This document shows positions 37,281 to 50,096 of a DNA stretch of 64,000 nucleotides, piece after piece. The notes below the pieces were generated by a model. It searched no databases and had not been told where the DNA came from. It worked only from the letters and a program-made list of their open reading frames with translations. Position numbers and translations under genes: made by a program. This DNA comes from Prinsepia uniflora. Lineage: Eukaryota > Streptophyta > Magnoliopsida > Rosales > Rosaceae. Numbering within the stretch: the stretch's first letter is position 1; the number at the start of each line of letters is the position of its first letter. The DNA is taken from assembly GCA_032719365.1 (NCBI GenBank), contig CM064873.1, positions 4,064,501 to 4,128,500 of the forward strand. Reading direction: 5' to 3'.

Positions 37281-37960
37281 TGTTAGGAAATTAATCCTCC
37301 GCCACGCAATTGCTAACAATAAAGATGAAAAAAGAAAATAAAGAAACCAAGAACACAAAAGATTTAACGAGGTTCGGCCAATTAACTTGCCTACGTCCTC
37401 GGAGAGTTTTCTCCTTCACTATGAAAGAATACAAAATACAAGATTACACTACTCAAGTTTATACCCAACTTGAGCCCTTGTACCCAATAGGATACCCCTT
37501 GTACACCCTCTCTCAACCCGAGAAAATCACTCTACCCCAAAGAGCTATACACACTCTTTCACCTCTCTTAACCGAGAAGATCACTCTACTCCAAGAGCTA
37601 TACACACTCTTGAAGTGCTCAAGAAGATCACTCTAGCCCAAGAGCTATACACACTCTTGAAGCACTCACTCACTTGTGAGGTGTTCTCCTTGATGTTGAA
37701 ATGTGACCAAGCTCTCCACCTTATATAGTGCTTAAGGCACAAGTTGTATTTGTGCTTTTCCAATGTGGGACAATTTCCTCACATTTCAACATCCTTCATT
37801 GAAGTCCATTCATGCACCTTCTTCAATTAATGCTCTTCTTCATGAAGCTTCCACATCAATCTTTTCCTACAAGGTTGAATGAACAACACCATGTATTTAT
37901 TCCCAATACATAATCAAATTCAATGCATTAATAATCCACTAAGGAGGCATTAACTCAACA
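37281..37960 (-). repeat. 5' LTR of copia copy 2 (680 bp)
   Basis: Partner of 34963-35642, read as identical over its whole length, which implies recent insertion. Confidence 0.95.
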
Positions 37961-37965
37961 ATTGC

Positions 37966-38739
37966 TCCTCGATTTGAAGGACAATGTTTGCGAATCTCTT
38001 GGCTTGTTGTATGAAGAAGACACCTTCATCAAAATGAAAAACCCCTGACCATCCGACTTGTTTTCCAACATTGCACTAAGACATAAACAAAAATGTTTTG
38101 TTAAAACACGAGGTTTTGTTTATTTCATTTTGAAATATTTCTTGAAAAAAATATAAAGAAATATAAAAAACTCGATACGATTAAAAAACACATTTCGAGT
38201 AAAACATGCTCATTGAAACTGTGACTCAATAAGTAAATTTACACAACATGCAGATTTTAAGAAATCAAAATTTGTTTATTTATTTATTTTTTCTGCACCA
38301 TTCATTTTTATGTTTTACCTAAGTTCTTTGGGAGAGAGCCTTTAAATTTCTTTATTTTAGAAAAGAACTTACAAGATATTATTTTTCCACCCAAATAATG
38401 TATCCGAACTCTTTGACCGAAGCCCATGGTACTCAAACTCTCACACCTTCCCATAAAAATTGGTCTCCAATTGCAATATAATAATTAAATGGGCTGCGAT
38501 GGGCTTGGGCTAAGTTTCCAAAGAGTCAGCCACGAACGATCCATGTGGACAATTGATAATTGCAACATAAGAAGCCATGTGATTTACGAAAGTATGGGTC
38601 CCACTTCTTAAAAGAAAACGCGGACCCACCGGAAAAGCAGGTAGCTCCGAGTCCAAGTCCCAACCGCAATGAACTCTCCAGACAGCAATGTCCAAATTTC
38701 CTCCTAAATCAACGGTGCGCATTTCCAAATCTTCAATCG
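37966..38739. other. Intergenic, flank of the copia insertion
   Basis: Continues the pre-insertion sequence after the ATTGC duplication. No gene is supported; AT-rich from 38090. Confidence 0.5.
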
Positions 38740-38867
38740 CGCACCACAATGGGACCCATATAAATCACAGCAGTTGATCAAATTAGAGAGCATTATTGTT
38801 AATGCTCATCACCCACAGGGAATCGTGGCCATCAACGTTCCGGTCAAGTGTGTTTTTTGCGGCGAAG
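38740..38867 (+). promoter_or_regulatory. Promoter and first-exon-like fragment
   Basis: GGACCCATATAAATCACAGC gives a TATA context near 38755. About 45 bp on, an ATG at 38802 opens 22 codons (MLITHRESWPSTFRS...) that end exactly at a good donor AAG|GTATTA (38867). No continuing exon was found before the kinase-like gene. It may be a truncated gene, the start of a non-coding transcript, or chance. Confidence 0.3.
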
Positions 38868-39706
38868 GTATTAATTCCATATTTCAGTGATTAACCTACA
38901 AAATACATGTATACTCACGTTGTGAAATGTGAAGGATGTGTTCGTTTTCTATTTTTTCCTTTCCTCTTTTTTTTTTTTTTAATGATGACAATTGAAATCC
39001 TTGAATTTTAACATCCACTATTTTACTAAAAATTATCTTCAATCGTATTAAACATTATTTAATAACGTGTAAATATAAAAAATATTAACGATTTTAATAA
39101 TAATTCTTCAGTGTTATGAAATATCAACTTAATTGAGATATAATAAATAAACAAAATTCGTTCCATTTCAATTCATTTTTTTTTACGCTTCATTTTTCTC
39201 TTTCTACACTCTTTAATTTTTTTTATCCTACGTTGCTTGTAAATACGCTGTCTTATAAATAAAAAACAACCAATATAATGTGAGAGTAAAAAACACTGTT
39301 ATATAAAATAAAACTATGTAATTAACCGTGAAGAAAGAGTAAATCTATATTTGTATTCGCTAATAAGATCATTAATCTTATGGTGGATGAAAGAATTACA
39401 CTTGTTTTTTAAACAAAATCGTAAAATGGATATATATATTTTTTTTGAAGGAAAATAAAAAGGAGATATACATGTGTATCTACTTCACTTTTACAATGGA
39501 CAAATCAAAGAACAATAAAACGGAGATATACATGTGTATCTACTTCACTTTTACAATGGACAAATCAAGTTCTTTTTGTATGGAGATTATACGAAATGTC
39601 ATTGATAGAATAAAATACAAAATAAGGACACTAATAAATAGAGATTTAAACTTCCTAATATGCGATGGGTAAAATTTTCAATTCTTATTTTGATACAATC
39701 ATATAA
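38868..39706. other. Intergenic with a 60-bp tandem duplication
   Basis: AT-rich. GGAGATATACATGTGTATCT recurs with a 60-bp period (39450-39568), almost identical units. No gene is supported. Confidence 0.65.
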
Positions 39707-40080
39707 GAGCATCTCCAACCGATATGTCAAAAGTGCCACATAGATATTTAACAGCTATAAATGACATCTCACACCACTCCAACCGAATTGTCAAAGTTGA
39801 TGTGGAATGAAGGCTGGTGGTTCAGCTGTTATTTTTGACATCTCAAAAGCAAGATGTCAAATGAATATTTTATTATTTTTTAAAAACAACTGGCAGCTAT
39901 TTTCATTTATTATTTTATTTTCTTCTTTCTCTTTCCAGTTTATTTCCTACTTTCATTTAAAATAATAATTTAATTTGACATATCGGGTGGAGTGTAAAAC
40001 TGTATAAATGTCAAATTGCCACGTCAGCCATCAAATTTAAATTTGATGTTTGGAATTTGACATCTCCCTTAGAGATGCTC
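39707..40080. mobile_element. PIF/Harbinger-like MITE (374 bp)
   Basis: Ends are inverted: GAGCATCTCCAACCGATATG at the left against GAGCATCTCTAAGGGAGATG read from the right, and similarity continues into TCAAA. It is flanked by TAA on both sides (39704-39706 and 40081-40083), the 3-bp duplication typical of PIF/Harbinger (Tourist-like) elements. No coding capacity. It lies about 700 bp upstream of the kinase-like gene and may affect its promoter. Confidence 0.83.
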
Positions 40081-40771
40081 TAAGGCACAAAAGAGGTCAG
40101 AGGCCCCGTGAAATTTCCGCTATATACTTTATTCATATATGTATATATAAATTACATTAATATTGTTAAAAAATTTATTCTCTTCTTTTTGCCTATTCCT
40201 TTGTAATTCTTTATTAACTTCTCATCTTCACCTAATAAGTATTGAGCATAAATGTTTAGCATATATTTGAGTATGTGCATATTTATTTTGCATATATTTA
40301 ATTATTTAAAATAGATAATACCAGAGTTATATTTGGAAAATATATTATAATATGCCCATAAAATTTCCTCAATCATTAGCATTGCCCTTGCAATCCTTAT
40401 GTATTATTCTGTACCATTATCTTTCGTATTATTAACTTTGTAAAAAAAATCTCAACACTCATGTCATTTTTGCCCAAAAATGAGTGATTTACGCTATAAT
40501 TGAACAACTAATTTATTGACCAAAAAGAAATTCATTAACTAATTACTGACGCTCCCAAACAAAATAGGAAAATCACTAGGACACTGCAAACCGTCTTCAC
40601 TCTCTTTTTTAGTTGTCAGAAAATGAAACTCAGAAGTCTGAACAAAGGCCACTCACTCTCTGTACTCTGTGTCGCGCTTTAAGTATTAGAAGGGGCGAGT
40701 CACCGAGTCACTGATTGCGTCGTGTCGAATCGCATTGAGCTTAGCTACCTCGCTAGCTAGCTAAGGAAACC

Positions 40772-43700
40772 ATGGCTGCAGCGTTGGAGTGCTGGTCGGG
40801 CCGAGCGAGTACGGACGAGGACCTGGTGGAGCAGGTACTGATGAGAACGCAAGACAGATCGGAGGGGTCCACGTCGGCGCCTGAGAGCTCTGACGGTGCC
40901 GGAGTGAAGGAATCTTCGGCGATGCAGAAGAGACTGCAGAAACTGAGCAGGAACGTGTCCGAGGCAATCGCATCGCTCAAGAACTCACTGAATCTCGACT
41001 CGGGGGGTGACTCGGCGACGGCGCCATTTAATAAAATCGAGAGCTCTAGGAAGTTAGTGTGGGGGAGTGTGGTGCGGAACCTCACGCAGCTCTACCCGGG
41101 TAGTCAGCTGCCGGAGAAGCTTGTATCCAACATTCGCAAGCATTACGATTTGCTGCCCCTCAGGTGTGAAACCTTTGAGTTTAGATTCAACGTTTTTTTT
41201 ATCTACAGCTCTGTTTGGTTACTTGGTTCAAAATGGTTTTATTCGAAGTTATTTCTTGTTTGGTTTCCAATTGTGGCCCATTTTCTGAGCAGCCAAAAAG
41301 ACGATTTGGGCTGTGCTATGGTTGATTTTGCTTTATTTGTGATCCTAGTTCTTCTACATTTTCTTATACAGTTATGCTCAGGCGGCATTCGAAATGAAAG
41401 AAGTTTTTCTTCATATAAAATTGATTGAGCAGGCATCGGATGGCCATCCTGCTATGTTGATTCAAGAGGCGTCTGAAAATGAGGCTCAGGGATATGTATA
41501 CAAGCTCACATTTGCTTGCCACTCCTCGATTTCATGGCCGGTGATGTCTGGTGCACTCGACAGTGAGTCGATTTGCTGCAAGAAGGTACAGATCTTTGAG
41601 AAGAAAGGGTGCACTATTGGAGTTGTGCTTCTTATGATCGAATCTGGGGAAGATAAATTGTTCAGAAGCCGGGTTGAAAAGGCTTTGAAGTCAGCGATCA
41701 AGAAGCCTAAACACAGTACAGTTAAGCTCCCGTTTGGGCTATGTGGGTGTCAAGAAGAGAATACTAAGGGGAGAGAGGTTGGAGATATTGAGGAGGACAT
41801 TGGCGAACAAAATTATAGGAATGGGAGTGAGATTTCTAGCCAAAAGATTCAGCTTCCCAAGCCTCTGCCCACTTCATCATTCATTGTATCTGTAGACGAA
41901 TGGCAGACTATCCAATCTGGTGGGGAGGAGATAGGTAGGTGGCTGTTGAACTCTGATAATCTTGACTTTGTTGATCAGATTGGGCCCAATTCATATAAGG
42001 GTGTTTACAAGGGGAAAAAGGTTGGAATTGAGAAGCTTAAAGGGTGTGACAAGGGGAATTCTTATGATTTCGAGCTCCGAAGAGATCTTTTGGAGCTCAT
42101 GACATGTGGGAACAAGAACATTCTGCAGTTCATCGGTGTTTGCATTGATGACAATCATGGTTTGTGCGTTGTGACAAAGCTGATGGAAGGTGGATCTGTA
42201 TATGATTTGATGCTTAAAAGCAAGAAGTTTCAGACTAAGGACATATTAAGAATTGCTGTTGATGTAGCAGAGGGGATCAATTTCATGAATGACCATGGAG
42301 TTGCATATAGAGACCTCAACACACAGCGTATCTTATTAGATCGGCATGGGAATGCTTGCTTAGGTGACATGGGTATCGTTGCTGCTTGCAAAAGTGTTGG
42401 TGATGCAATGGAGTACGAGACTGATGGATACCGCTGGCTAGCTCCCGAGGTTAGTTCATTGTTTCCTCGAACCTTACAATCCATTATATTAATATAGCTA
42501 GGACTCACCAGTGATCCTAGTTTATTTTCTTTCAGAAGTTACGCAAGCCATTTAGGCCACATTGTTGACAACTATAGGTATAATATCCAGTCCATGCATT
42601 TTGTGCTTCAACCATAAGGCCGGGATACAAATTCACATTGTTCCATTTCCATATGCATTGCATATCCAAAAGTGCCATAAACTTAGTTCATACCTGTTGC
42701 TGTTGATATATGAACTTGCTGATATGATAGAATTGCAGATGATATAGGCAATATTTTTCTATTAAAGCTCTACCTGCATTGATCCTCCAGCATGTAAGAT
42801 TTGATTTATTTTCTATTGACAGAATTTGTGATTAGTTTCACAAGCACTCAGCAGATATGCATCTAATTCAACGTTTCAGGATGAGTCCATTTTCACTAAA
42901 GACACTTTATTCACTTATCCCGACATAATTGTTTGAGCATGCCTAACATGTCTTCATAATTGTTGATACTTTACATTTAAATAAATATTTACCTTTATCT
43001 TAGCACTCCTCTGTATTCCATAATACTTTTCTTAACCACTTTATTCATTCCACTAAACAATTCAGCTTCACCGCAACCTTATAATACTGCTACTTTCAGA
43101 AATACAGGTATTACGTGCAGAGCCTACAAATTAAAGAGTAAAAGTTTTAGCATGGTCGTAGGTCAAGCATTATAGCCTTGCCTTTCCGATCAATTTGCCA
43201 CTCTACAATCCCATTATCTATCTAGCTTTCATTAGCTTTTCATAATAATTAGATGCTGCTACAAAGTTTAGGTATGGCTACGTGATGATGAAAAGAAATA
43301 TTTAAGGTCGACTTGGATTTCCTTTGATTTGGGTTAAGGCAAATAACTTGGAACAGAATAATTGTTTTTTTTTTCTTCTTTTTTTCTGCAAGTTCGGCCT
43401 TCTGGGACCACCTTACGTCACTTCCAGTTTTATATGTTATTTATCAATCTCAATTACTCCAATAATGAACTTGCTTAGATTTTTGGAATCATGGTACAAT
43501 AAACAAAACTTAAACTTAAGTTGTTCTTCCTCATAATAAATTCCAGCCAATATCTGATTTTTCATAATGTTGTCTAGCATAGTAGCTGACATCTTTAAAT
43601 CACCAAAGGTTTACCACTTTTTTGATGATGGTATATCTGAATACTTAAAATTGCATTTATGATATTTAATTAGTTATTGCTTGTGTTCACCATTTTGGGT

Positions 43701-43999
43701 CCTCGCAGATCATTGCTGGTGATCCGGAGTGTGTTAGTGAGACATGGATGAGTAATGTGTATAGTTTCGGGATGGTAATTTGGGAGATGGTGTCCGGTGA
43801 GGCTGCCTATGCAGCATGTTCACCGGTCCAGGCAGCCGTTGGAATAGCTGCTTGTGGCCTTAGACCTGAGATTCCAAAAGAATCTCCACAAATGCTCAAG
43901 ACCTTGATGACCAAGTGCTGGAACAATTCCCCATCAAAACGCCCTCAATTCTCGGAAATTCTATTGGCTTTGCTGCGATCCAACAACGGCGATAGGTGA
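40772..43999 (+). CDS. Kinase-like protein, predicted pseudokinase (TKL/MLK-like fold)
   Basis: Three exons join in frame to 586 residues: 40772-41163, 41372-42449, 43709-43999, with GT/AG introns. The N-terminal ~320 residues (ALECWSGRASTDEDLVEQVL...) include a plant-specific helical region. The kinase-like domain spans about 325-580, with QFIGVCID, VTKLMEGGSVYDLML, YRWLAPE and YSFGMVIWEM. Key residues are changed: no Gly-rich loop (IGPNSYKG), the ATP-binding Lys is Glu351 (VGIEKL), HRD is YRD (D445), the catalytic-loop Asn is Arg (RDLNTQRILL), and DFG is DMG (D463). Catalysis is therefore doubtful; a scaffold or allosteric role is likely. The start is the first ATG after an in-frame stop-rich leader and has context ACCATGG. 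Specific pathway not recognised. Confidence 0.93.
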
Positions 44000-45605
44000 G
44001 CATCCTTAGCTAGTCTCGATGATATCCACTAATGTAAAACTATGCATAATGTAGATTCGGAAAAGCTTAATTATGTTGCTGAAATGAAGAAAACTCTTCT
44101 TTCATCTTCCATGGAAATAGATCTCTCTTTCTCTTTCATTCCAAAAAAAAGGGAAAAAAAAAGGAAGGAAAATGTATATATATATATATATATTTGAATT
44201 TGGTGGTGGGAATTTTCTGTTCATTTTCCTTGCCTGTTTCATCATGATAAATTAGGTAAATTCACATCGTTTATGAGTGAGAATGTGAGATTGTCTGGTG
44301 GGCCTAAAAGCTATGTAGTGATGGAACTTGGACCTATATTTGTTGTTTTTATTTATTTATTTATTTATTTTTCTCTGTTATGTTATCATTCAAGTCATGT
44401 ATCAAAAGAAAAAGATTGTCTTCTGTTTTATGAACTATGTTGGAGGGACCAAGGGGTGCTTGTGTGATCTTGTTTTTTGGTCTTATGAATTAAATAATCA
44501 TGAAAAAACATCCATCAAATTTTTATGGACAGTCTTTTTGGTCCCATGACATTAGATTAGAGGCCTACAATCTCAGATTGTAATTTTGTGTCATGATAGA
44601 TGGTGAATCCCACCACTATGGATGAGCCTAATTTTAAGATTCGTGTAATAAAGATATCAAATCCCGTTAATCAACCGAAATAGATGTGATGGTAATACTC
44701 ATCAGTATGTAAAGTGAATTTTTTTATTCATTGGAACTTGAGGTAGAATGTAACGATTCGGACTTTCAACGAGGGTAAAATCAGAAAAGTTAATGAAATT
44801 GATCATTTTAGCCATAAAAGTCAAAGTTGACTTTTTTGTCAAAATCAAAGAGTTGATTTTGATTATAGCCAAAATTTTGATAAGATAGTTTTGCTAATTT
44901 TCAACATAGCAGATAGACGTGAAATATCAAATTTCATATAAATATACAAATTTTATTCTATGATATTTTTTCACATGTACGCTTTTGTGCCAAACTAAAA
45001 TTATGAACTATTATATAATTTAGTATCATGATCAGGTGATAATGTGATAAATTTCAGATTTAACTCATATATATTGTTTCCTCCTTTTCCTATCATTGTA
45101 TCAAAAAATATGAACTTGCATAAATCTTTTTTTTTTTATTGGGTAATGCGTCCCAATTTTTTTTTCCAAAAGAATAATTGTGATTTTTCAACCAACAACA
45201 TAACTCGAAGTCACAGCCATCTATCTAACAAAAACAAAAAGAAGTTGCAGAGCGCGCCGTAAACGACGTCGTAGTCACGATACCGCGGCCGGTGGACGTT
45301 TCCCCAACCTCTTCAAATTTGAGAAGGAAAAAAACAAAACAAAGGGAGAAATAATTAAAGTCCAAAAATACCCTTGTAGTCATCACCTTAACTACCCGAA
45401 TTCACATTTTGTACTCCAAACAACCCAAAAAACTCAAGAAAAGCATAAAACCCACAGTACAAAAATCAGCTTTAATCCCCCTCCCCTTCTCTCTTACATT
45501 CCCATCTTCTTCCCCTCGCAATCCTTAGCGGTACGTTTAATCTTTGCCTGCCTTTTTTTTCAATTAATCTCTTTCTTTGTGTCTTTGCATTAGAATCAAT
45601 CAATC
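44000..45605. other. Intergenic between kinase-like and E1 genes
   Basis: Holds the 3' flank of the kinase-like gene, a (TA)n run near 44172-44192, AT-rich DNA, and from about 45250 the GC-richer E1 promoter and leader (AAACGACGTCGTAG, CT-rich near 45480). No extra gene is supported. Confidence 0.55.
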
Positions 45606-48600
45606 ATGCTCAAATTAGGGCCAAAGTTTGGGTTTGTCTTAGTGGCTTCGACGCCGGTCCTCATTGGTTTGGCGTTCCGAATCCTTTTCGTTGGCGACGT
45701 TGACAATTCCTTTCTCTCGATTCGTTTTCTGGTTTTGAGTCTGGTCGTTTCGGTGATCATGGGGTTTTGTGGCGTTTTCAGCAGCTTACTGCACTATATG
45801 CTTCCAAGAAGGAGACCTGGTGAAGGACTGGTGGTTGTTGAAGAAGAAGAAACCAATACGAACAACAGAAACGGCAACAGCTCTGCGGCAGCATCTTCTA
45901 TTAAGAAGCAGATAGGCCATTTCGTCGCTGACTCGACGGTCAACAATTGCAGTCTTACCAGCAGCAACATAGTTGAAAAAGACGTGCCAATCATGGCTTT
46001 GGGCGATTCCAACCCGTCCGATATCGACGAGGATTTGCACAGCCGGCAGCTGGCGGTCTATGGCCGCGAGACTATGCGGAGGCTCTTTGCTTCGAATGTT
46101 CTCATCTCAGGGATTCAAGGCCTGGGTGCTGAGATTGGTATGAACTTCGAATCTTCTGTTTGTTTCATTTATCGTCTTCATAATTTTTCTTATAACTATT
46201 GGGAGAAATGGAAAATCAGCGTTGAATTCCGGATTGATTATCAATGATGTCTTGTGTAAATTGTTTTTTGATTCTGCTGTTTAAATTTTCACTTACCATG
46301 GAAAGCGGGTGTTGTATATGGATTAATTTGTCGCTAGTGCTGTTTTACAATGTGGAATTTTGCTTCTTGCAGCAAAGAATCTCATTCTTGCTGGGGTCAG
46401 GTCTGTGACCTTGCACGACGAAGGGAATGTGGAGCTATGGGATTTATCCAGTTGTTTTATATTTTCTGAAGATGATGTTGGTGAGAACAGGGCACTTGCT
46501 GCTGTTCAAAAGTTGCAGGAACTCAACAATGCTGTGGCTGTCCATACCTTGACAGCTGAGTTAACTAAAGAACAGCTCGCCGATTTCCAGGTACTTTTTA
46601 TTTAATTACATGCTGTTTGATTACTGTTATGCAAGTTATCAAGTTTATGCTTTTGGGGAGTGTTTGGGACATCTATTTGAATATCAATTGCTGGGTCAGG
46701 TTTTATTTAATTAGTCAGTATTTGGTTAGGTTGACTAATTGCCTTCATGGTTAATAAGTGAGGTAGCGTGCATCTTTTCTGGTTGATTCTATTTATATGG
46801 ATGGTGAGTAATAAAGACTAATAATACATGCTAGGACTAGGATATTCCTAGGTTATATATGAAAGTTTAATTACCTAGAAATAGAAAGGTAATAATTGTT
46901 TTTAATGCGGACAAAGGGAAGGGGGAAAGGGATTCTAGCGGTAGCTAGCATTTAGGTCTCATGAATTTAACTTTGGGAAAAACGAGAGTACAAATTGAGC
47001 TACTCCACTAGCTTGTTAGCAATATTTAGATGATTGCACTTTGTCCAACTTGCTATTCCCTCAGTTGAAGAGGGAGGGTGGAGTCTTTATAAGCTTTTGT
47101 TCTTTTGTACTACTTCTGTTTATCATTTTCCAGTCTTCTAGGATTCCTGGTTTCTATTGCACCAATATTGGGGTCTTTTGGGTTTTGATAGGGAAATATG
47201 TTTACTTCTGTATCTACTAAAAATTGCTTTTACTAGTTCTATAGAAATTGTAATTCATATTTTTTTACATCAAAGAATTTTAGATATTCTACATTGTGAA
47301 TGCCTGTAAGTGGTCATGTCTTCTGTTCAAGTATGTAAAATTACTTGTTTGTCTAATTTTTCTTGTGTGGTAGTTTTCTATTGGTTGCTGCAGGCATTTA
47401 CTTTATTTCTGTTGTTGTAGGCTGTTGTATTCACTGACATTAGTCTCAAGAAAGCCATTGAATTCAATGACTATAGTCATAATCACCAACCTCCAATTGC
47501 CTTTATTAAAACTGAAGCTAGGGGTCTCTTTGGTTCTGTGTTTTGTGACTTTGGACCTGAGTTCACTGTTTTTGATGTTGATGGGGAGGAACCACACACC
47601 GGTATTATTGCATCCATAAGCAATGACAATCCTGCTCTAGTGTCATGTGTTGATGATGAAAGGCTTGAATTTCAAGATGGGGATCTTGTTGTGTTTTCCG
47701 AAGTTCATGGAATGACAGAACTAAATGATGGAAAGCCAAGGAAGATAAAAAATGTGAGGCCTTTTTCATTTACTCTTGAGGAGGATACCACAGGTTTTGG
47801 AACCTTTGAGAAAGGGGGCATTGTCACACAGGTGAAGCAGCCAAAAATCTTGAAATTTAGGCCATTGAGAGAAGCACTTAATGATCCTGGTGATTTTCTT
47901 CTCAGTGATTTCTCCAAGTTTGATCGCCCCCCTGTCCTACACTTGGCATTTCAAGCGCTGGACAAATTTGTGTCTGCGTTGGGGCGCTTCCCTATTGCTG
48001 GTTCAGAAGAGGATGCTCAGAAGCTTATATCTATTGCTAGTAAGATTAATGAGAAATCGGGAGATGGGAGGCTGGAAGATATTAATACTAACCTTTTCCG
48101 GCACTTTGCCTTTGGTGCAAAGGCGGTACTGAACCCCATGGCTGCCATGTTTGGTGGTATTGTGGGCCAAGAGGTTGTAAAAGCTTGCTCTGGAAAGTTT
48201 CATCCACTCTACCAGGTTAGCGCACATTCTTGTTTCTCTTCTATAATGAAGAGTTAAATGTTTTCATGCCCTCTGGAAAGTTTCGTATTTGCTCATGAAA
48301 TTGCACGGAATGCTTTGGCTACCTTAATTGTGTAGGCAACTCTTAGGCTTCAAAGAACTTATATTACAAATATTATAAATCATATGCCTCTATATCTCTG
48401 TCTCAAATATACTCCCTAGTCCCTAATACAAAGATGCATAACTAGATACTTGAAATTATATAAGAACTCCAATGTTTGTCTTTTATCATTTTTTTATAAT
48501 TTGTTCTTATTTTCACCTACAAGTGAACCATTCTTTTAGAGCTTAAAATTATATGCACCTAGTTATTTAACTGTTGATATTAACCGAGAAATTTGACTTG

Positions 48601-50047
48601 TTACAACAGTTCTTCTACTTTGACTCAGTAGAATCACTTCCAACAGAGCCACTGGAATCCAGTGATTTAAAACCATTGAATGGCCGTTATGATGCACAAA
48701 TTTCAGTTTTTGGGTCCAAGTTACAGAAGAAACTGGAGGATGCCAAAATATTTCTTGTTGGATCCGGGGCACTAGGATGTGAGTTTTTAAAGAATGTTGC
48801 CCTAATGGGAGCTTCATGTGGCAGCCAAGGAAAGCTAACTGTGACTGATGATGATGTAATTGAGAAGAGCAACCTCAGTAGACAATTCCTCTTCCGTGAT
48901 TGGAACATTGGGCAGCCCAAATCAGTAGTTGCTGCTTCTGCTGCTGCATCAATAAATCCCCGTCTTAATGTTGAAGCATTGCAGAATAGAGTTGGCGGTG
49001 AAACTGAGAATGTGTTTGATGATACCTTCTGGGAGAGTATAAATGTTGTTATTAATGCACTAGATAATGTTAATGCGAGGTTGTATGTTGATCAGAGGTG
49101 CTTATATTTCCAGAAGGCACTTCTTGAGTCAGGTACTCTTGGCGCAAAATGCAACACCCAGATGGTTATCCCTCACCTAACAGAAAACTATGGTGCCTCA
49201 AGGGACCCTCCAGAGAAACAAGCACCCATGTGTACTCTTCACTCATTTCCACACAACATCGATCATTGCTTGACATGGGCTCGATCTGAGTTTGAGGGGT
49301 TGCTTGAGAAAACTCCAGCTGAGGTGAATGCATATTTATCCAAGCCAAGTGAATATGCCACTGCAATGAGGAGTACTGGCGATGCACAGGCCAGAGATAC
49401 TTTGGAGCGTGTTCTTGAGTGTCTTGATAGAGAAAGATGTGAAACATTCCAAGATTGCATTCGTTGGGCACGCTTGAAGTAAGTCCTTACACCTTAAATA
49501 ATAGACATTAGTGTACATCTTTCCCCTTGCCTTTCTATCTTTTCTGTAATCATTAGTTATTGTGATAGTTTGTTTTCCAATTCCTGACGCCTGCTTTTTC
49601 TATACACAGGTTTGAAGATTATTTTTCCAACCGTGTAAAGCAACTGATTTATACTTTTCCTGAAGATGCTATGACTAGTACTGGGGCACCATTCTGGTCT
49701 GCCCCTAAGCGATTCCCCCGACCACTGCAGTTTTCAGCTGCTGATCCTGCCCACCTTCATTTTGTGATGGCAGCATCTATACTAAGGGCAGAGACATATG
49801 GGATCCCAATCCCTGATTGGGTTAAAAACTCTGAGAAATTGGCTGAAGCTGTCGACAAAGTGAAAGTATCAGAATTTCAGCCCAAGAAAGATGCGAAAAT
49901 AGTGACTGATGATAGGGCTACAAATACAACTCCTCAATCTCTAGATGATGCGCAGGTCATAGATGACTTGATTATCAAGTTAGAGCATTGCCGAGAGAAG
50001 ATCCCACCAGGATTCAGAATGAAACCAATTCAGTTCGAGAAGGTTAG

Positions 50048-50096
<49 letters not shown>

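Larger units (their letters stand above)
34963..37960 (-). mobile_element. Non-autonomous copia element with intact gag, copy 2
   Basis: A complete, young element of 2998 bp on the minus strand. The 5-bp target duplication ATTGC is perfect (34958-34962 and 37961-37965). The two 680-bp LTRs read as identical. The 1638-bp internal part holds a primer site, one open gag-protease-like gene and a polypurine tract. No integrase or reverse transcriptase is present. It is the same family as 12285-15188, with the same gag length, so the pol-less form is a stable, repeatedly mobilised form and not a one-off deletion. Confidence 0.95.

Noticed and set aside
44753..44890. Start of another long LTR (TGTAACGATTCGGACTTTC, GTTGACTTTTTTGTC)
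   Set aside because: Only short similarities to the 7403 and 59971 elements; no end or target duplication was found.
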